A stretch of 18,895 nucleotides of DNA from Lachnoclostridium sp. UBA7097 (GCA_002499945.1 DKYP01000072.1:1-18895); one strand, 5' to 3'. Shown: positions 7,125-15,646, numbered from the stretch's first letter. Notes: generated from the sequence alone by a model not told the origin. Translations and numbers: made by a program.

Positions 7125-8525
7125 TTATATCCAGCTGATTATACCAGCTGATTTTAACAGAAGTATTATAAGAAGTAATGGTGCAATTACTTTAATCATT
7201 GGGATATAAAGCCATTTCCTGCCAAATTTACATCCGCTCTTTTCAACTTCGTCTATTATGGTTTTTGGCTTTACCACCCATCCTATAAGTATACATGTTC
7301 CTATTGCTACAACCGGCATAAGTAAATTATTACTGATATAATCCATAATGTCAAGTATCTGTGCTACTGCCCCGTTAGGGAGTGTAACTTCAAAATAAAG
7401 CACATTATAACCAAGGCATACTATTATTCCTGCCACTAATGCTATAACACCTTCAATACATGCTGCCTTATTCCTCGAAATATGGAACTGGTCCATAAAA
7501 CTTGAAACCACTGCCTCCATAACTGACATTGCACTTGTTACTGCTGCAAAAAGTACCATTGCAAAGAAAAGACAGCCTACTATATTACCTATCTTGCCCA
7601 TTGCAGCAAATACCTTTGGAAGTGATACAAACATAAGGCTTGGCCCTGATGCCTGCATTCCTTCTATCCCCATAAATGTAAATACTGCTGGTATAATCAT
7701 TACGCCTGCAAGAAATGCAACTGCTGTATCAAATATTTCAATCTGGTTAATAGATTTTGTAAGGTTTGCATCATCCTTTACATATGAACCATATGCCACC
7801 ATAATACCCATTGCAACACTAAGGCTGAAGAAAAGCTGCCCCATTGCATCTACAAGTACAGAGAAAAAACTTTTTATAGTAATCCCGTCAAAATTTGGAA
7901 TTACATATACCTTAAAACCTTCAAGCCCTGTCCTTGTAATGCCGTCTTCACCAGTATGGCTTATAGTAAGTGAAAAAACAGCAATAATTACAACAAGGAG
8001 CAGAAGTATTGGCATAATTATCTGTGATGAAGCTTCAATTCCTTTATTAACACCACGGAATATAATAAACGCAACTGCAAATAAAAATATTAACATCATT
8101 ATTAAAGGTTCTATATCACTTGTTATAAAACCAGTAAAATAACCATCTTCTGCAGCTGCTGCGCCATTGCCTATAAGATATGCAATGAAATATTTAAGCA
8201 CCCATCCGCCTATTGCGCAGTAATAAGGCAATATAATAACAGGGACAATACATGCTATAATCCCTAACGGCTTCCATCTCTTATGTAGCTTTCCATAAGC
8301 TGTAAGCGGGCTCTGTTTTGTTTTCCTTCCAATAGCAATTTCCGTACTAAGCAGCGTAAACCCGAATGTCAGTGCCAGGACCAGGTATATAACCAGGAAC
8401 AGCCCGCCGCCATCTTTCGCCGCAAGGTATGGAAACCTCCATATATTTCCAAGACCTACAGCACTGCCAGCAGCTGCAAGTACAAAACCAATAGTGCCCG
8501 AAAATGAATTACGTTCTTTTTTCAT
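7125..8525 (-). CDS. Neurotransmitter:sodium symporter (NSS/SNF family) transporter
   Basis: The 466-residue integral membrane protein has about eleven hydrophobic segments and the family hallmark in TM1, residues 17-33 (AAAGSAVGLGNIWRFPY), which forms the unwound sodium and substrate site. TM6 carries SLSVAMGIMVAYGSY (234-248), also a family motif. The length is close to the short bacterial members such as MhsT (LeuT is longer). Members couple sodium influx to uptake of an amino acid, often hydrophobic or aromatic. The specific substrate cannot be read from the sequence. AAAGGAAG lies six bases before the ATG. It has its own promoter, only 18 bp after the S41 protease stop, so expression may be both independent and by read-through. 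The bidirectional hairpin at 7074-7103 ends it. Confidence 0.9.
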   Translation of the reverse strand: MKKERNSFSGTIGFVLAAAGSAVGLGNIWRFPYLAAKDGGGLFLVIYLVLALTFGFTLLSTEIAIGRKTKQSPLTAYGKLHKRWKPLGIIACIVPVIILPYYCAIGGWVLKYFIAYLIGNGAAAAEDGYFTGFITSDIEPLIMMLIFLFAVAFIIFRGVNKGIEASSQIIMPILLLLVVIIAVFSLTISHTGEDGITRTGLEGFKVYVIPNFDGITIKSFFSVLVDAMGQLFFSLSVAMGIMVAYGSYVKDDANLTKSINQIEIFDTAVAFLAGVMIIPAVFTFMGIEGMQASGPSLMFVSLPKVFAAMGKIGNIVGCLFFAMVLFAAVTSAMSVMEAVVSSFMDQFHISRNKAACIEGVIALVAGIIVCLGYNVLYFEVTLPNGAVAQILDIMDYISNNLLMPVVAIGTCILIGWVVKPKTIIDEVEKSGCKFGRKWLYIPMIKVIAPLLLIILLLKSAGIISWI

Positions 8526-8561
8526 ATGGACTTCCTTTCTCTCTTTTAAAATAATAAAATT

Positions 8562-8590
8562 ATTATAACCTATAGAAAGCCCTGTTGCAA
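8562..8590 (-). promoter_or_regulatory. Promoter of the NSS transporter gene
   Basis: On the minus strand TTGCAA (8590-8585), a 17-bp spacer and TATAAT (8567-8562) form a near-consensus promoter. It fills the 72-bp gap between the protease and transporter genes. Confidence 0.65.
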
Positions 8591-8597
8591 CTTTTAA

Positions 8598-9806
8598 TTA
8601 CTTTCCATTAAGATAACCAATTGCCGCCTGCATCTGGTTATCTATGGCAAATTCCTCCCCTTCACCAGCAAGTGTGCTTTCATCAAGTTTTACTTCTATA
8701 TCAGGGTCAAGCCCTGTTTTATGGATATTCCTCCCTTTAGGTGTATAATATCTTGATGTCGTCATTTTAATTGCAGTCCCGTCATCCAGGCTGAATATAG
8801 TCTGCACAATACCTTTTCCAAATGTCTTTGTACCAACCAGTTTTGCCACGCCATTATCCTGCAATGCACCAGAAAAAACTTCAGAAGCACTCGCTGAATT
8901 TTCATTTACAAGAATTGCTATTGGAACTTCCACACACTTGTCATCTTCTGCAAAATATTCTTCTGCAACTCCGTTTTTATCCTTTGTATATACCAGAAGC
9001 CCCTTAGGAAGCATCCTGTCAAGCATACCAACAGCTGCTGACAAAAGCCCGCCGCCATTATCACGCAGGTCTATAATTAATGACTTCATACCTGAAGCTT
9101 CAAGGGTGTCAACTGCATTTTTAAACTGTTTATTTGTAACCTCCTCAAAACCTGTCACTTTTATATATCCAGTATTCCCTTCCAGCATTCTTGATGAAAC
9201 TGTATTCTCCTCAACCTTGCCACGTGTAATCTCAATATCAAGATAATCATTTTCACCTTCACGTACAACCTTTAGTACAACTTTTGTACCGTCCTCGCCC
9301 TTTATTTTAGAAAGAACTGTTGTAAGGTCCTGCCCCACAATATTTTCCCCGTCAACAGCATAAATAATATCACCTGCTTTTATTCCTGCCTTCTGGGCAG
9401 GGCTTCCATCAAAAGGCCTGACTATGGATATATCCCCTGTCTTCTTCCTTTCAACAACTGCACCAATCCCACAATATGTCCCGCTTGACTTCTCAGTAAT
9501 ATCCTTGTATTCATCTGCTGTATAATATCCGGCATAATCATCACCAAGACCGTTAAATATCCCTTTATATATAGAATCCGCCATCTTCTGGCCGTCTATT
9601 TCATCAAGGTAATATTTATCTATATATTTCCCTATAAATTCTGCCTTCTTGCTTATTTGTTTCTCTAGTCCGCTATTACTGCCCGCTGATGGGAATACAA
9701 GGTCAATCTTTCCTGTAAATATCAGCAATGTTAACAGAAGCATTATGGACGTTATGCCAGATACAAGACCAGTTAAAAACACTTTTGAAATATTTTTTCT
9801 ATCCAT
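8598..9806 (-). CDS. S41 family C-terminal processing peptidase (CtpA/CtpB-like)
   Basis: This is a 402-residue serine protease anchored outside the membrane. A single N-terminal hydrophobic segment (about 9-31) acts as signal anchor. A PDZ domain follows (about 110-190, with GIGAVVE and SPAQKAGIKAGDII), then the S41 catalytic domain. The Ser-Lys pair is S306 in NSASASE and K331 in TFGKGIVQ, with Q335 four residues later. The 25 and 4 residue spacings match the S-K-Q triad reported for B. subtilis CtpB. Such proteases trim envelope or sporulation-signalling proteins after PDZ recognition of a C-terminus. The substrate here is unknown. I place the start at ATG 9806, since AGAGG lies seven bases upstream. 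An in-frame ATG at 9866 adds 20 residues without a site. No C-terminal peptidoglycan-binding domain is seen. Confidence 0.9.
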   Translation of the reverse strand: MDRKNISKVFLTGLVSGITSIMLLLTLLIFTGKIDLVFPSAGSNSGLEKQISKKAEFIGKYIDKYYLDEIDGQKMADSIYKGIFNGLGDDYAGYYTADEYKDITEKSSGTYCGIGAVVERKKTGDISIVRPFDGSPAQKAGIKAGDIIYAVDGENIVGQDLTTVLSKIKGEDGTKVVLKVVREGENDYLDIEITRGKVEENTVSSRMLEGNTGYIKVTGFEEVTNKQFKNAVDTLEASGMKSLIIDLRDNGGGLLSAAVGMLDRMLPKGLLVYTKDKNGVAEEYFAEDDKCVEVPIAILVNENSASASEVFSGALQDNGVAKLVGTKTFGKGIVQTIFSLDDGTAIKMTTSRYYTPKGRNIHKTGLDPDIEVKLDESTLAGEGEEFAIDNQMQAAIGYLNGK

Positions 9807-9913
9807 TACCATTCCTCTTTCCATACAAACTATATCTGTTTTTGCATACAAAACTAATTTATGCACCAGTAAATGTTTTAATGCTTGCGTATTTTTGTAA
9901 ACAAGCCTTAACC

Positions 9914-9942
9914 ATAATATATCAAAAAATGGTGTATGTAAA
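9914..9942 (-). promoter_or_regulatory. Promoter of the S41 protease gene
   Basis: On the minus strand TTTACA (9942-9937), a 17-bp spacer and TATTAT (9919-9914) resemble sigma-A boxes. It would give a leader of about 100 bases before ATG 9806. Confidence 0.5.
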
Positions 9943-9993
9943 CATTTATGAAATAGAATTTATAAGAAAATGACAGATTTGCAGAACAAAAGT

Positions 9994-10030
9994 AAAATAC
10001 AGGCTGGATATAAAACCAGCCTGTATTTTT
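9994..10030 (-). terminator. Rho-independent terminator of the CdaR-like gene
   Basis: A perfect 14-bp stem, AAAATACAGGCTGG (9994-10007) with its complement at 10016-10029, encloses an 8-base loop. The A/T ends of the arms supply a T-run in either direction. It lies about 30 bp past the stop of the regulator gene at 10059, with no plus-strand gene nearby. Confidence 0.8.
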
Positions 10031-10058
10031 ATATAATGCATATTAAATGATTGGCATA

Positions 10059-11147
10059 TTAATACTCAAATGTTTCCATATATTTCATATATTTGACTAC
10101 CATAAGCGCTATTTTAAAAGTTATCGCATCATCAAATACCCTTAAATCAAGCCCTGTGCTTTTCTCCAGCTTGTCAAGCCTGTATACCAGTGTATTCCTG
10201 TGTATATAGAGCTGTCTTGAAGTTTCCGAAACATTTAAGCTGTTCTCAAAAAATTTATTAATAGTGGCAATAGTTTCTTCGTCAAAATCATCTGGAGATT
10301 TATTGCCAAATATTTCTTTTATAAACATCTTGCAAAGCGGCATTGGAAGCTGGTATATAAGACGCCCTATTCCAAGGCTGCTGTAAGCTATTACATGCTG
10401 GTCACTGTAAAATATCTTGCCAACATCAAGAGCCATCTTAGCTTCCTTATAAGAACGTGATACATCTTTAATCTCATTAACAATAGTACCATATGCTACA
10501 TGCACCATTGTCATTGCTTCTGTATTAAGCATATCAAGGACTACTTTTGCTATCTTTTCCATATCTTCATAATCCTCATTCTGCTTAACTTCTTTTACAA
10601 GAATAATATTTCTTTCGTCAACCTGGGTAATAAAATCCCTTGTCTTGCTTGCAAAAAGCCCTTTTACTGTTTCTAAGGCGTTCATATCCTTTTCGTTCTT
10701 GGTTTCTATAAGAAAAACTATACGTTTGATATTTGTATCAATATGGAGTTTCTTTGCACGGTTATATATGTCTACCAGCAAAAGGTTGTCTAATAAAAGG
10801 TTCTTAATAAAGTTATCTTTATCATACCTTTCTTTATATGCTACTAAAAGATTCTGTATCTGGAATGCAGCAAGCTTGCCAACCATATAAACATCATCAC
10901 TATCACCTTTGGCAAGGATAACATATTCCAGCTGGTGTTCATCAAACACTTTAAAAAACTGGTATCCCTGTAAAACCTGGCTGTCCGCTGGAGAGTCTAC
11001 AAAAGCCATAACAGCTTCTTCGTATTCTTCAATATTATTAATAGTAGTAGCAAGGGCCTTGCCTTCCGTATCCATGATGCATATATCAATTCTGGTAATA
11101 TTCTTTAACCCGTCTATCGTGGTCTGCAGGACCTGGTTAGATATCAT
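10059..11147 (-). CDS. CdaR/PucR family transcriptional regulator (sugar diacid regulator type)
   Basis: The 362-residue regulator has three parts. Residues about 1-130 match the putative sugar-diacid recognition domain, followed by a CdaR GGDEF-like middle region (about 135-285) and a C-terminal PucR-type helix-turn-helix (about 300-355, with NVSETSRQLYIHRNTLVYRL). E. coli CdaR activates glucarate/galactarate use, but Firmicute homologues are diverse and the ligand here is unknown. GGAGG lies seven bases before the ATG. It sits just downstream of the lone MsmX-type ATPase gene in the same orientation, separated from it by a strong terminator. It therefore has its own transcript but may belong to the same carbohydrate-uptake regulation. 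A perfect palindrome over its -10 box suggests autoregulation. Confidence 0.82.
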   Translation of the reverse strand: MISNQVLQTTIDGLKNITRIDICIMDTEGKALATTINNIEEYEEAVMAFVDSPADSQVLQGYQFFKVFDEHQLEYVILAKGDSDDVYMVGKLAAFQIQNLLVAYKERYDKDNFIKNLLLDNLLLVDIYNRAKKLHIDTNIKRIVFLIETKNEKDMNALETVKGLFASKTRDFITQVDERNIILVKEVKQNEDYEDMEKIAKVVLDMLNTEAMTMVHVAYGTIVNEIKDVSRSYKEAKMALDVGKIFYSDQHVIAYSSLGIGRLIYQLPMPLCKMFIKEIFGNKSPDDFDEETIATINKFFENSLNVSETSRQLYIHRNTLVYRLDKLEKSTGLDLRVFDDAITFKIALMVVKYMKYMETFEY

Positions 11148-11207
11148 AAATATACCTCCAATATTATTCTGGTTTACTCTCCGTTGTTATTGCATAAATA
11201 CCTGCCT

Positions 11208-11243
11208 GTAATATATATTACCATCAATTTGCACAAAAGTAAA
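11208..11243 (-). promoter_or_regulatory. Promoter and overlapping palindrome upstream of the CdaR-like gene
   Basis: On the minus strand TTTACT (11243-11238), a 17-bp spacer and TAATAT (11220-11215) form a plausible promoter. The perfect 14-bp palindrome GTAATATATATTAC (11208-11221) covers the -10 box and could be an operator, though an A/T palindrome of this size can arise by chance. Confidence 0.4.
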
Positions 11244-11286
11244 GTATCTTAAATTAATTTTTTATGTATTTATATACTCTGGTATC

Positions 11287-11324
11287 AAAAAACAGGTGCT
11301 GTACTCTGTCTGTACAGCACCTGT
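11287..11324 (-). terminator. Rho-independent terminator of the MsmX-type ATPase gene
   Basis: A perfect 13-bp GC-containing stem, ACAGGTGCTGTAC (11292-11304) with GTACAGCACCTGT (11312-11324), has a 7-base loop. On the minus strand it is followed by six T residues. It begins 27 bp beyond the gene's stop. Confidence 0.9.
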
Positions 11325-11351
11325 AATATATTCTGTAATATATTGCCTGTA

Positions 11352-12464
11352 TTAGTTGGTAATAACCTTTTCTGTTTCTTTATCAAATACATGGATTTTA
11401 CTTACATCAAGTGCAATCTTAATTGTATCTCCTGGACGTGCAGTAGTACGTGGATTAACACGGACTGTAATATCAAATCCTTCTACAGTAAAGTACAGGA
11501 ATACTTCGGCACCAAGCATTTCATAAACCTTAACTGTAGCATCGAGTACGTTGTCTGTTCCTGAATTAATGTAAATCTCTTCGTCTTTTATGTCTTCTGG
11601 ACGTATACCCATTATAACATCTTTGCCAATATATCCGCCTTCTATTACTTTCTGGCCTTTGCCTTCTGGAATCTTAACTGAATATGAACCAAATTCAAGC
11701 TTTACATCTGCACCATCTTTAACAGCCTTGCAGTTTATAAAGTTCATCTGAGGTGAACCGATAAATCCTGCAACGAATACATTACATGGCTTTGTGTAAA
11801 GGTCGATAGGTGAAGCAACCTGCTGCATAATACCATCTTTCATAACAACGATACGTGTACCAAGTGTAAGTGCTTCTGTCTGGTCATGTGTTACATATAT
11901 AATTGTAGCTTCAAGTCTCTGGTGGATTTTAGAAATCTCAATACGCATCTGTACACGGAGTTTTGCGTCAAGGTTAGATAAAGGCTCATCCATAAGGAAT
12001 ACTTTAGGATTACGCACAATTGCACGTCCCATGGCAACACGCTGTCTCTGTCCACCTGATAAAGCCTTTGGTTTACGGTCTAAAAGATGCTCGATATCAA
12101 GAATTTTAGCAGCTTCATGAACTAATTTGTCAATTTTCTCTTTTGGAGTCTTTCTTAACTTAAGTCCGAATGCCATATTATCATAAACTGACATATGAGG
12201 ATATAATGCGTAGTTCTGGAATACCATTGCAATATCCCTGTCTTTTGGCTCTACATCGTTTACGAGGGTATTGCCAATCCATAACTCACCTGCTGAAATT
12301 TCTTCAAGACCTGCAATCATACGGAGTGTTGTAGACTTTCCACAACCTGAAGGACCTACAAAGATGATAAATTCCTTATCTGCAATTTCAAGATTGAAAT
12401 TTTTAACTGCAACAAAACCATTTGGATATGTTTTATTAATGTTCTTTAAAGATAAACTTGCCAT
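11352..12464 (-). CDS. msmX: Multi-sugar ABC importer ATPase (MsmX/UgpC/MalK type)
   Basis: This 370-residue ATPase energises carbohydrate ABC importers at the inner face of the membrane. Motifs are Walker A GPSGCGKST (37-45), Q83, signature LSGGQ (135-139), Walker B VFLMDE (155-160) and switch H193. A C-terminal TOBE/regulatory region follows (about 235-360, with MGIRPEDI), the layout of MalK/UgpC/MsmX. GGAGG lies about eight bases before the ATG. No permease or sugar-binding protein gene is adjacent. In Firmicutes such lone ATPases (MsmX in Bacillus) are shared by several importers encoded elsewhere, and I infer the same here. The next gene downstream is a CdaR-like regulator. No convincing promoter was found in the 201-bp gap upstream. 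Confidence 0.9.
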   Translation of the reverse strand: MASLSLKNINKTYPNGFVAVKNFNLEIADKEFIIFVGPSGCGKSTTLRMIAGLEEISAGELWIGNTLVNDVEPKDRDIAMVFQNYALYPHMSVYDNMAFGLKLRKTPKEKIDKLVHEAAKILDIEHLLDRKPKALSGGQRQRVAMGRAIVRNPKVFLMDEPLSNLDAKLRVQMRIEISKIHQRLEATIIYVTHDQTEALTLGTRIVVMKDGIMQQVASPIDLYTKPCNVFVAGFIGSPQMNFINCKAVKDGADVKLEFGSYSVKIPEGKGQKVIEGGYIGKDVIMGIRPEDIKDEEIYINSGTDNVLDATVKVYEMLGAEVFLYFTVEGFDITVRVNPRTTARPGDTIKIALDVSKIHVFDKETEKVITN

Positions 12465-12665
12465 TATGAATTTCCTCCTAATTTGTCAAATATAATTGTG
12501 CCGTACAAAAATATACGTTTTTTCATCTGCCTATTATGATACACTAACCAGCGCTTTTTTACCATAGACCAAATATCCAAAGAAATTTTTTAGTTTTTGT
12601 GCAATGCGTATAGAATTTTCTTTTTAACTTGTAAATACATCAATTTTTACAAATTTTTTAAGGTT

Positions 12666-13532
12666 TTACTGTCTGTTTTGTCCAAAACCTTCACCAAATA
12701 CTTCCCTTATCTCAGAAATGATTACAAAAGCATTTTTATCAATATTCCTTACAAGCCCTGTCAGTTTTGCAATTTCTTTCTTTGCAACAACACAAAGAAG
12801 CATAGGGCGGCTGTTATTTGAATACATGCCTTTAGCTTCAATAAGTGTTGCCCCTCTTTCCATTTCTGTAAAAATCTGCCTGCTTATTTCTTTGTATTCG
12901 GGTGAAATCACAAGCACCTGTTTACATGCTTTGCCCCCTGAAAGTATAAAGTCCATTACACTTGATGATACAAATATTGCTATAACTGCATAAAATGATA
13001 TATACAGCCCAAATAAAACCGCACCTGTAATAATAACAAGTGAGTCAATTATAAATAAAACTGTTGATACAGAATAGTATGGAATGTACCTGCATATTAT
13101 CGTACTCAAAAGGTCTGTGCCCCCTGTTGAATAACCTGTTGTAAATACAAGCCCCAGCCCCAGTCCTGTAAGCACACCTCCCACTACAGCCGCAAGCAGG
13201 TAATCATGCCTTCCTGGGTCAAGCACTGGCATTATATACATTGCCAGTGAAAAAATTGTATTGGCAAACAGAGTTTTAGCAATAAATTCTTTGCCTTTTA
13301 TAAAAACACCCCATATAAATATAGGTATATTTAATACAAAGTTAGTAATCCATACTGGAAATGCAATGCCTGCCAGTTTATAAGATAAAGATTTGATTAC
13401 TATTGACAGCCCCGATATGCCGCCTGTAACCATATCCATTGGTTCATATATCCAGTTTACTGCTGCTGCCATTAAAAACGTGCCTGCTGCAAGGCAGAAA
13501 AGTTCCTTTAATAAGATTTTACACCTTCCCAT
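12666..13532 (-). CDS. YitT family membrane protein (DUF161/DUF2179)
   Basis: The 288-residue protein has five or six hydrophobic segments in residues about 8-200. Family motifs are GGISGLS (37-43) and TTGYSTGGTDLLS (131-143). A soluble C-terminal DUF2179 domain (about 205-284) carries ERGATLIEAKGMYSN. The molecular function of the family is not established; transport has been suggested. I place the start at ATG 13532, with GAGG six bases upstream, which gives the usual family length. An in-frame ATG at 13628 would add 32 residues, but those codons run through the terminator hairpin of the preceding gene and overlap its end. The start lies only about 20 bp past that hairpin, so transcription must come by read-through or from a promoter inside the upstream gene. 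A TATAAT with a poor -35 box is at 13615-13620. Confidence 0.85.
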   Translation of the reverse strand: MGRCKILLKELFCLAAGTFLMAAAVNWIYEPMDMVTGGISGLSIVIKSLSYKLAGIAFPVWITNFVLNIPIFIWGVFIKGKEFIAKTLFANTIFSLAMYIMPVLDPGRHDYLLAAVVGGVLTGLGLGLVFTTGYSTGGTDLLSTIICRYIPYYSVSTVLFIIDSLVIITGAVLFGLYISFYAVIAIFVSSSVMDFILSGGKACKQVLVISPEYKEISRQIFTEMERGATLIEAKGMYSNNSRPMLLCVVAKKEIAKLTGLVRNIDKNAFVIISEIREVFGEGFGQNRQ

Positions 13533-13551
13533 ATATTTCCTCATTTTACAA

Positions 13552-13590
13552 AAAAAAGATAATGGAGTATTAATCCCCATTATCTTTTTT
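13552..13590 (-). terminator. Terminator or attenuator overlapping the end of the WecG/TagA-like gene
   Basis: A 14-bp A/T-rich stem, 13552-13565 with 13577-13590 (AAAAAAGATAATGG on the minus strand), has an 11-base loop that contains the gene's stop codon. The second arm ends in eight T residues. The YitT ribosome site and ATG follow immediately, so the hairpin may tune read-through into that gene. Confidence 0.65.
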
Positions 13591-14331
13591 ATTTTCTGGT
13601 TCTTCACTCTGGTTATTATATTGCACAATTTTTTTACGGAATATGCGTGCCCTGAAAGTTTTTTTAACTGACTGCTGCCTGACTATCTTTTCATAAAACC
13701 ATGAAAGATGCAGCTTCCCAACCCAGGAGGGCATAACCTTTTCACTTGCAAGCACAAGCCCTGAAACCCCTCCGACTGCTACACAAAGCTTTGCATTAAG
13801 CTTTGGTGCATGTTCAATAATCCATCTCTCCTGGAAACCAGGTGGCAAATCCACAACCACAAGGTCTGGAATACAATTATTAATATCATTGACAACAGCC
13901 TCATCTTTAAGGCCGCTGCCATAAACGCAGGAACCAGCAATCCCAAGGCCTGGCTGCACCCTTTTACAGTAATTACTTAAATCCTGTACTTTTTCTTCAC
14001 TTTCTGCCATAATATATACAGTCCTGCCGTATCTTTGCAAGCTTTCAAGGACAAGGCCGAAACTTTTACAGCTTACCACCATCCCCCCTGCTTCAAGCAC
14101 ATCTACATGGTGCGTGGCAAGAAGTGCCTCCTCCCCCGGAAGAAATAAGTCTGCCTGTTCTATTATACCACGGTAATCTTCATCTTTAGCCGCCCTGTCT
14201 AACAGTTCTGCAGATGCAAAAAATATAACATACAAATGGTCATCTGACAGGTATTCATTTATTTTCCCAGTAAAGATGTCATTAGTAAGCATATCAACAT
14301 CAATATCCATAATTTTTACTGAAGCCTGCAT
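13570..14331 (-). CDS. WecG/TagA/CpsF-like glycosyltransferase homologue, degenerate active site
   Basis: The 253-residue protein follows the GT26 (WecG/TagA/CpsF) pattern. It has EQADLFLPGEE (58-68) where family members have ADLV-PDG, then PDLVVVDLPPGFQERW (155-170) in place of PD-LFVGLGAPKQE-W, and VGGVSG (186-191) in place of the GVGG-FDF stretch. In TagA the Asp of PDG is the proposed catalytic base. Here that place is G66, with E67 next to it. The protein may thus be inactive, altered in chemistry or regulatory. Active members transfer ManNAc or ManNAcA to lipid-linked GlcNAc in wall polymer synthesis. It follows the LytR_C gene by 18 bp and shares its transcript. The ribosome site before ATG 14331 is weak (AAAGG about 12 bases away). 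Its last codons form part of the terminator stem. Confidence 0.7.
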   Translation of the reverse strand: MQASVKIMDIDVDMLTNDIFTGKINEYLSDDHLYVIFFASAELLDRAAKDEDYRGIIEQADLFLPGEEALLATHHVDVLEAGGMVVSCKSFGLVLESLQRYGRTVYIMAESEEKVQDLSNYCKRVQPGLGIAGSCVYGSGLKDEAVVNDINNCIPDLVVVDLPPGFQERWIIEHAPKLNAKLCVAVGGVSGLVLASEKVMPSWVGKLHLSWFYEKIVRQQSVKKTFRARIFRKKIVQYNNQSEEPENKKDNGD

Positions 14332-14349
14332 AAAATAACCATGCCTTTC

Positions 14350-15591
14350 TTAATTGGCATCTGCCGTACCAAGAATAATCTCAATATCAAATCCTTCCTG
14401 CACATCCCCTACAACAATTTCAGGCTCCATAAAATACTCTGCCAGGTCATTGCCAATACCTTTTTCCTTTACAATAATCCTTGTATGTGTAAGGGTTTCA
14501 TCTGTATAATCACCTATCTGCTTTACAGAAAAACCAGCCGAATCCAGTTCTGTCTTTGTAGCCGAAGCAAGCCCGTTTATCCTGCTGCCGTTCAGTACAA
14601 TTATGCTTAAACCTTTAGAACTTTTTGTCTTTTTGTTCTTAGGCTTGTTATTTGAAGAAGCAGTAACAGCAGTGCTTTCCTGTGGTTCTGTATAGCTTGT
14701 TGTATTATTTGCCAGTTTGTTTAAAAATGATTTCGCTGCCTTTGTATCTATTGTAAATATTTTCCCGTTATATGTGCCTGGTATGCCCCAGTAATGGAAA
14801 TAGCTGGAATTCATCTTTTCATAACACTCTATATAACCGATTTTATTATAAACAGTAAGGTTTGACTCAACCCTTTCATACTGGTCTTTAATATATTCTG
14901 CAATCTTCTCCTGGTCACCGTTAATATCTTTAAGCTGGTTAATATACGTATTGCTTGCTACAGAAATATTCTGTGGCACCCGTACTGTCTGTGTCTGCGG
15001 GACAGTCCCGTCAGGTCCTGGCGTCGCCGTTTCCTGGTCCACATCCTGTTTAAACCTGACACGCACCCTTTTCCTGGTATAATGGCTATTATAAGTTTCC
15101 TGGTCAAGAACTGTATAATAGCTTATCTTAATACCTAGCATCTTTTCAATAATAAGTTCCCCATATCCAAACGCATCTTCATTGTTGGCAAAGTATGTCT
15201 TAATCTTTCCAATACGGATAATCTGTGGTATCTCTTCATTAACAGTACATAACTTCTGGTACATTGTAGTAGGTATGGTATATTCTGTCACTACAGGGAT
15301 AGTGATATAATCCATATTATTAGTCTTGGTATTACAAATCTCAACCATAAGGTTTGTAATCCTGTCCCCATTACATACATATATAAGGTTTCTTGATATC
15401 TCATCAGTCTGTGCATCTTCTATAATGTCAGCAATATCGCCCCTTTTCGTTCCTATATTTCCTCCATTGTCAGAAAGAATTGTATATGATATCTTGTAAC
15501 TTGCAAATCCAACTACCAATAATATTATTATAAATAAAATAGATTTTAAAAGACTAATAAAAAATACTTTTACTACATTATTTTTCTTCAT
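14350..15591 (-). CDS. LytR_C domain protein with a degenerate LCP-like extracellular domain
   Basis: The 413-residue, membrane-anchored extracellular protein has one N-terminal hydrophobic helix (about 8-30) after a lysine-rich start. Residues about 66-170 resemble a worn LytR-CpsA-Psr core. ITIPVVTEYTIP (96-107) stands where LCP enzymes have the S-PRDT motif, and GYGELIIEKMLGIKISYY (142-159) aligns with the G-ve-llGi-idyy helix. The conserved Arg and Asp are absent, so phosphotransferase activity is unlikely. A polar Thr/Asn/Ser/Lys linker (about 296-326) leads to a clear LytR_C domain (about 327-408, IIVLNGSRINGLA). AAAGG lies eight bases before the ATG. It leads an operon with a similarly degenerate TagA-like gene, suggesting a structural or regulatory role in wall assembly. 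The LytR_C assignment is firm and the LCP-like call is tentative. Confidence 0.75.
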   Translation of the reverse strand: MKKNNVVKVFFISLLKSILFIIILLVVGFASYKISYTILSDNGGNIGTKRGDIADIIEDAQTDEISRNLIYVCNGDRITNLMVEICNTKTNNMDYITIPVVTEYTIPTTMYQKLCTVNEEIPQIIRIGKIKTYFANNEDAFGYGELIIEKMLGIKISYYTVLDQETYNSHYTRKRVRVRFKQDVDQETATPGPDGTVPQTQTVRVPQNISVASNTYINQLKDINGDQEKIAEYIKDQYERVESNLTVYNKIGYIECYEKMNSSYFHYWGIPGTYNGKIFTIDTKAAKSFLNKLANNTTSYTEPQESTAVTASSNNKPKNKKTKSSKGLSIIVLNGSRINGLASATKTELDSAGFSVKQIGDYTDETLTHTRIIVKEKGIGNDLAEYFMEPEIVVGDVQEGFDIEIILGTADAN

Positions 15592-15646
15592 AATTGTACC
15601 TTTCTATACCGGTTTATACAGTGGTTCTGATAAAAACATGCTTTTT

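Noticed and set aside
7594..8142. Open frame of 182 codons on the plus strand
   Set aside because: It lies antisense inside the NSS transporter gene, has no ribosome site, and its composition reflects the complement of hydrophobic codons.
12629..12652. Inverted repeat TTGTAAA/TTTACAA followed by T residues on the plus strand
   Set aside because: Only seven A/T-rich pairs with a ten-base loop, and no plus-strand gene ends there. In the minus-strand direction, where the YitT gene ends, there is no T-run.
13533..13628. ATG at 13628 as the YitT start
   Set aside because: The extra 32 codons run through the A/T-rich terminator hairpin and overlap the preceding gene. ATG 13532 has a ribosome site and gives the usual family length.
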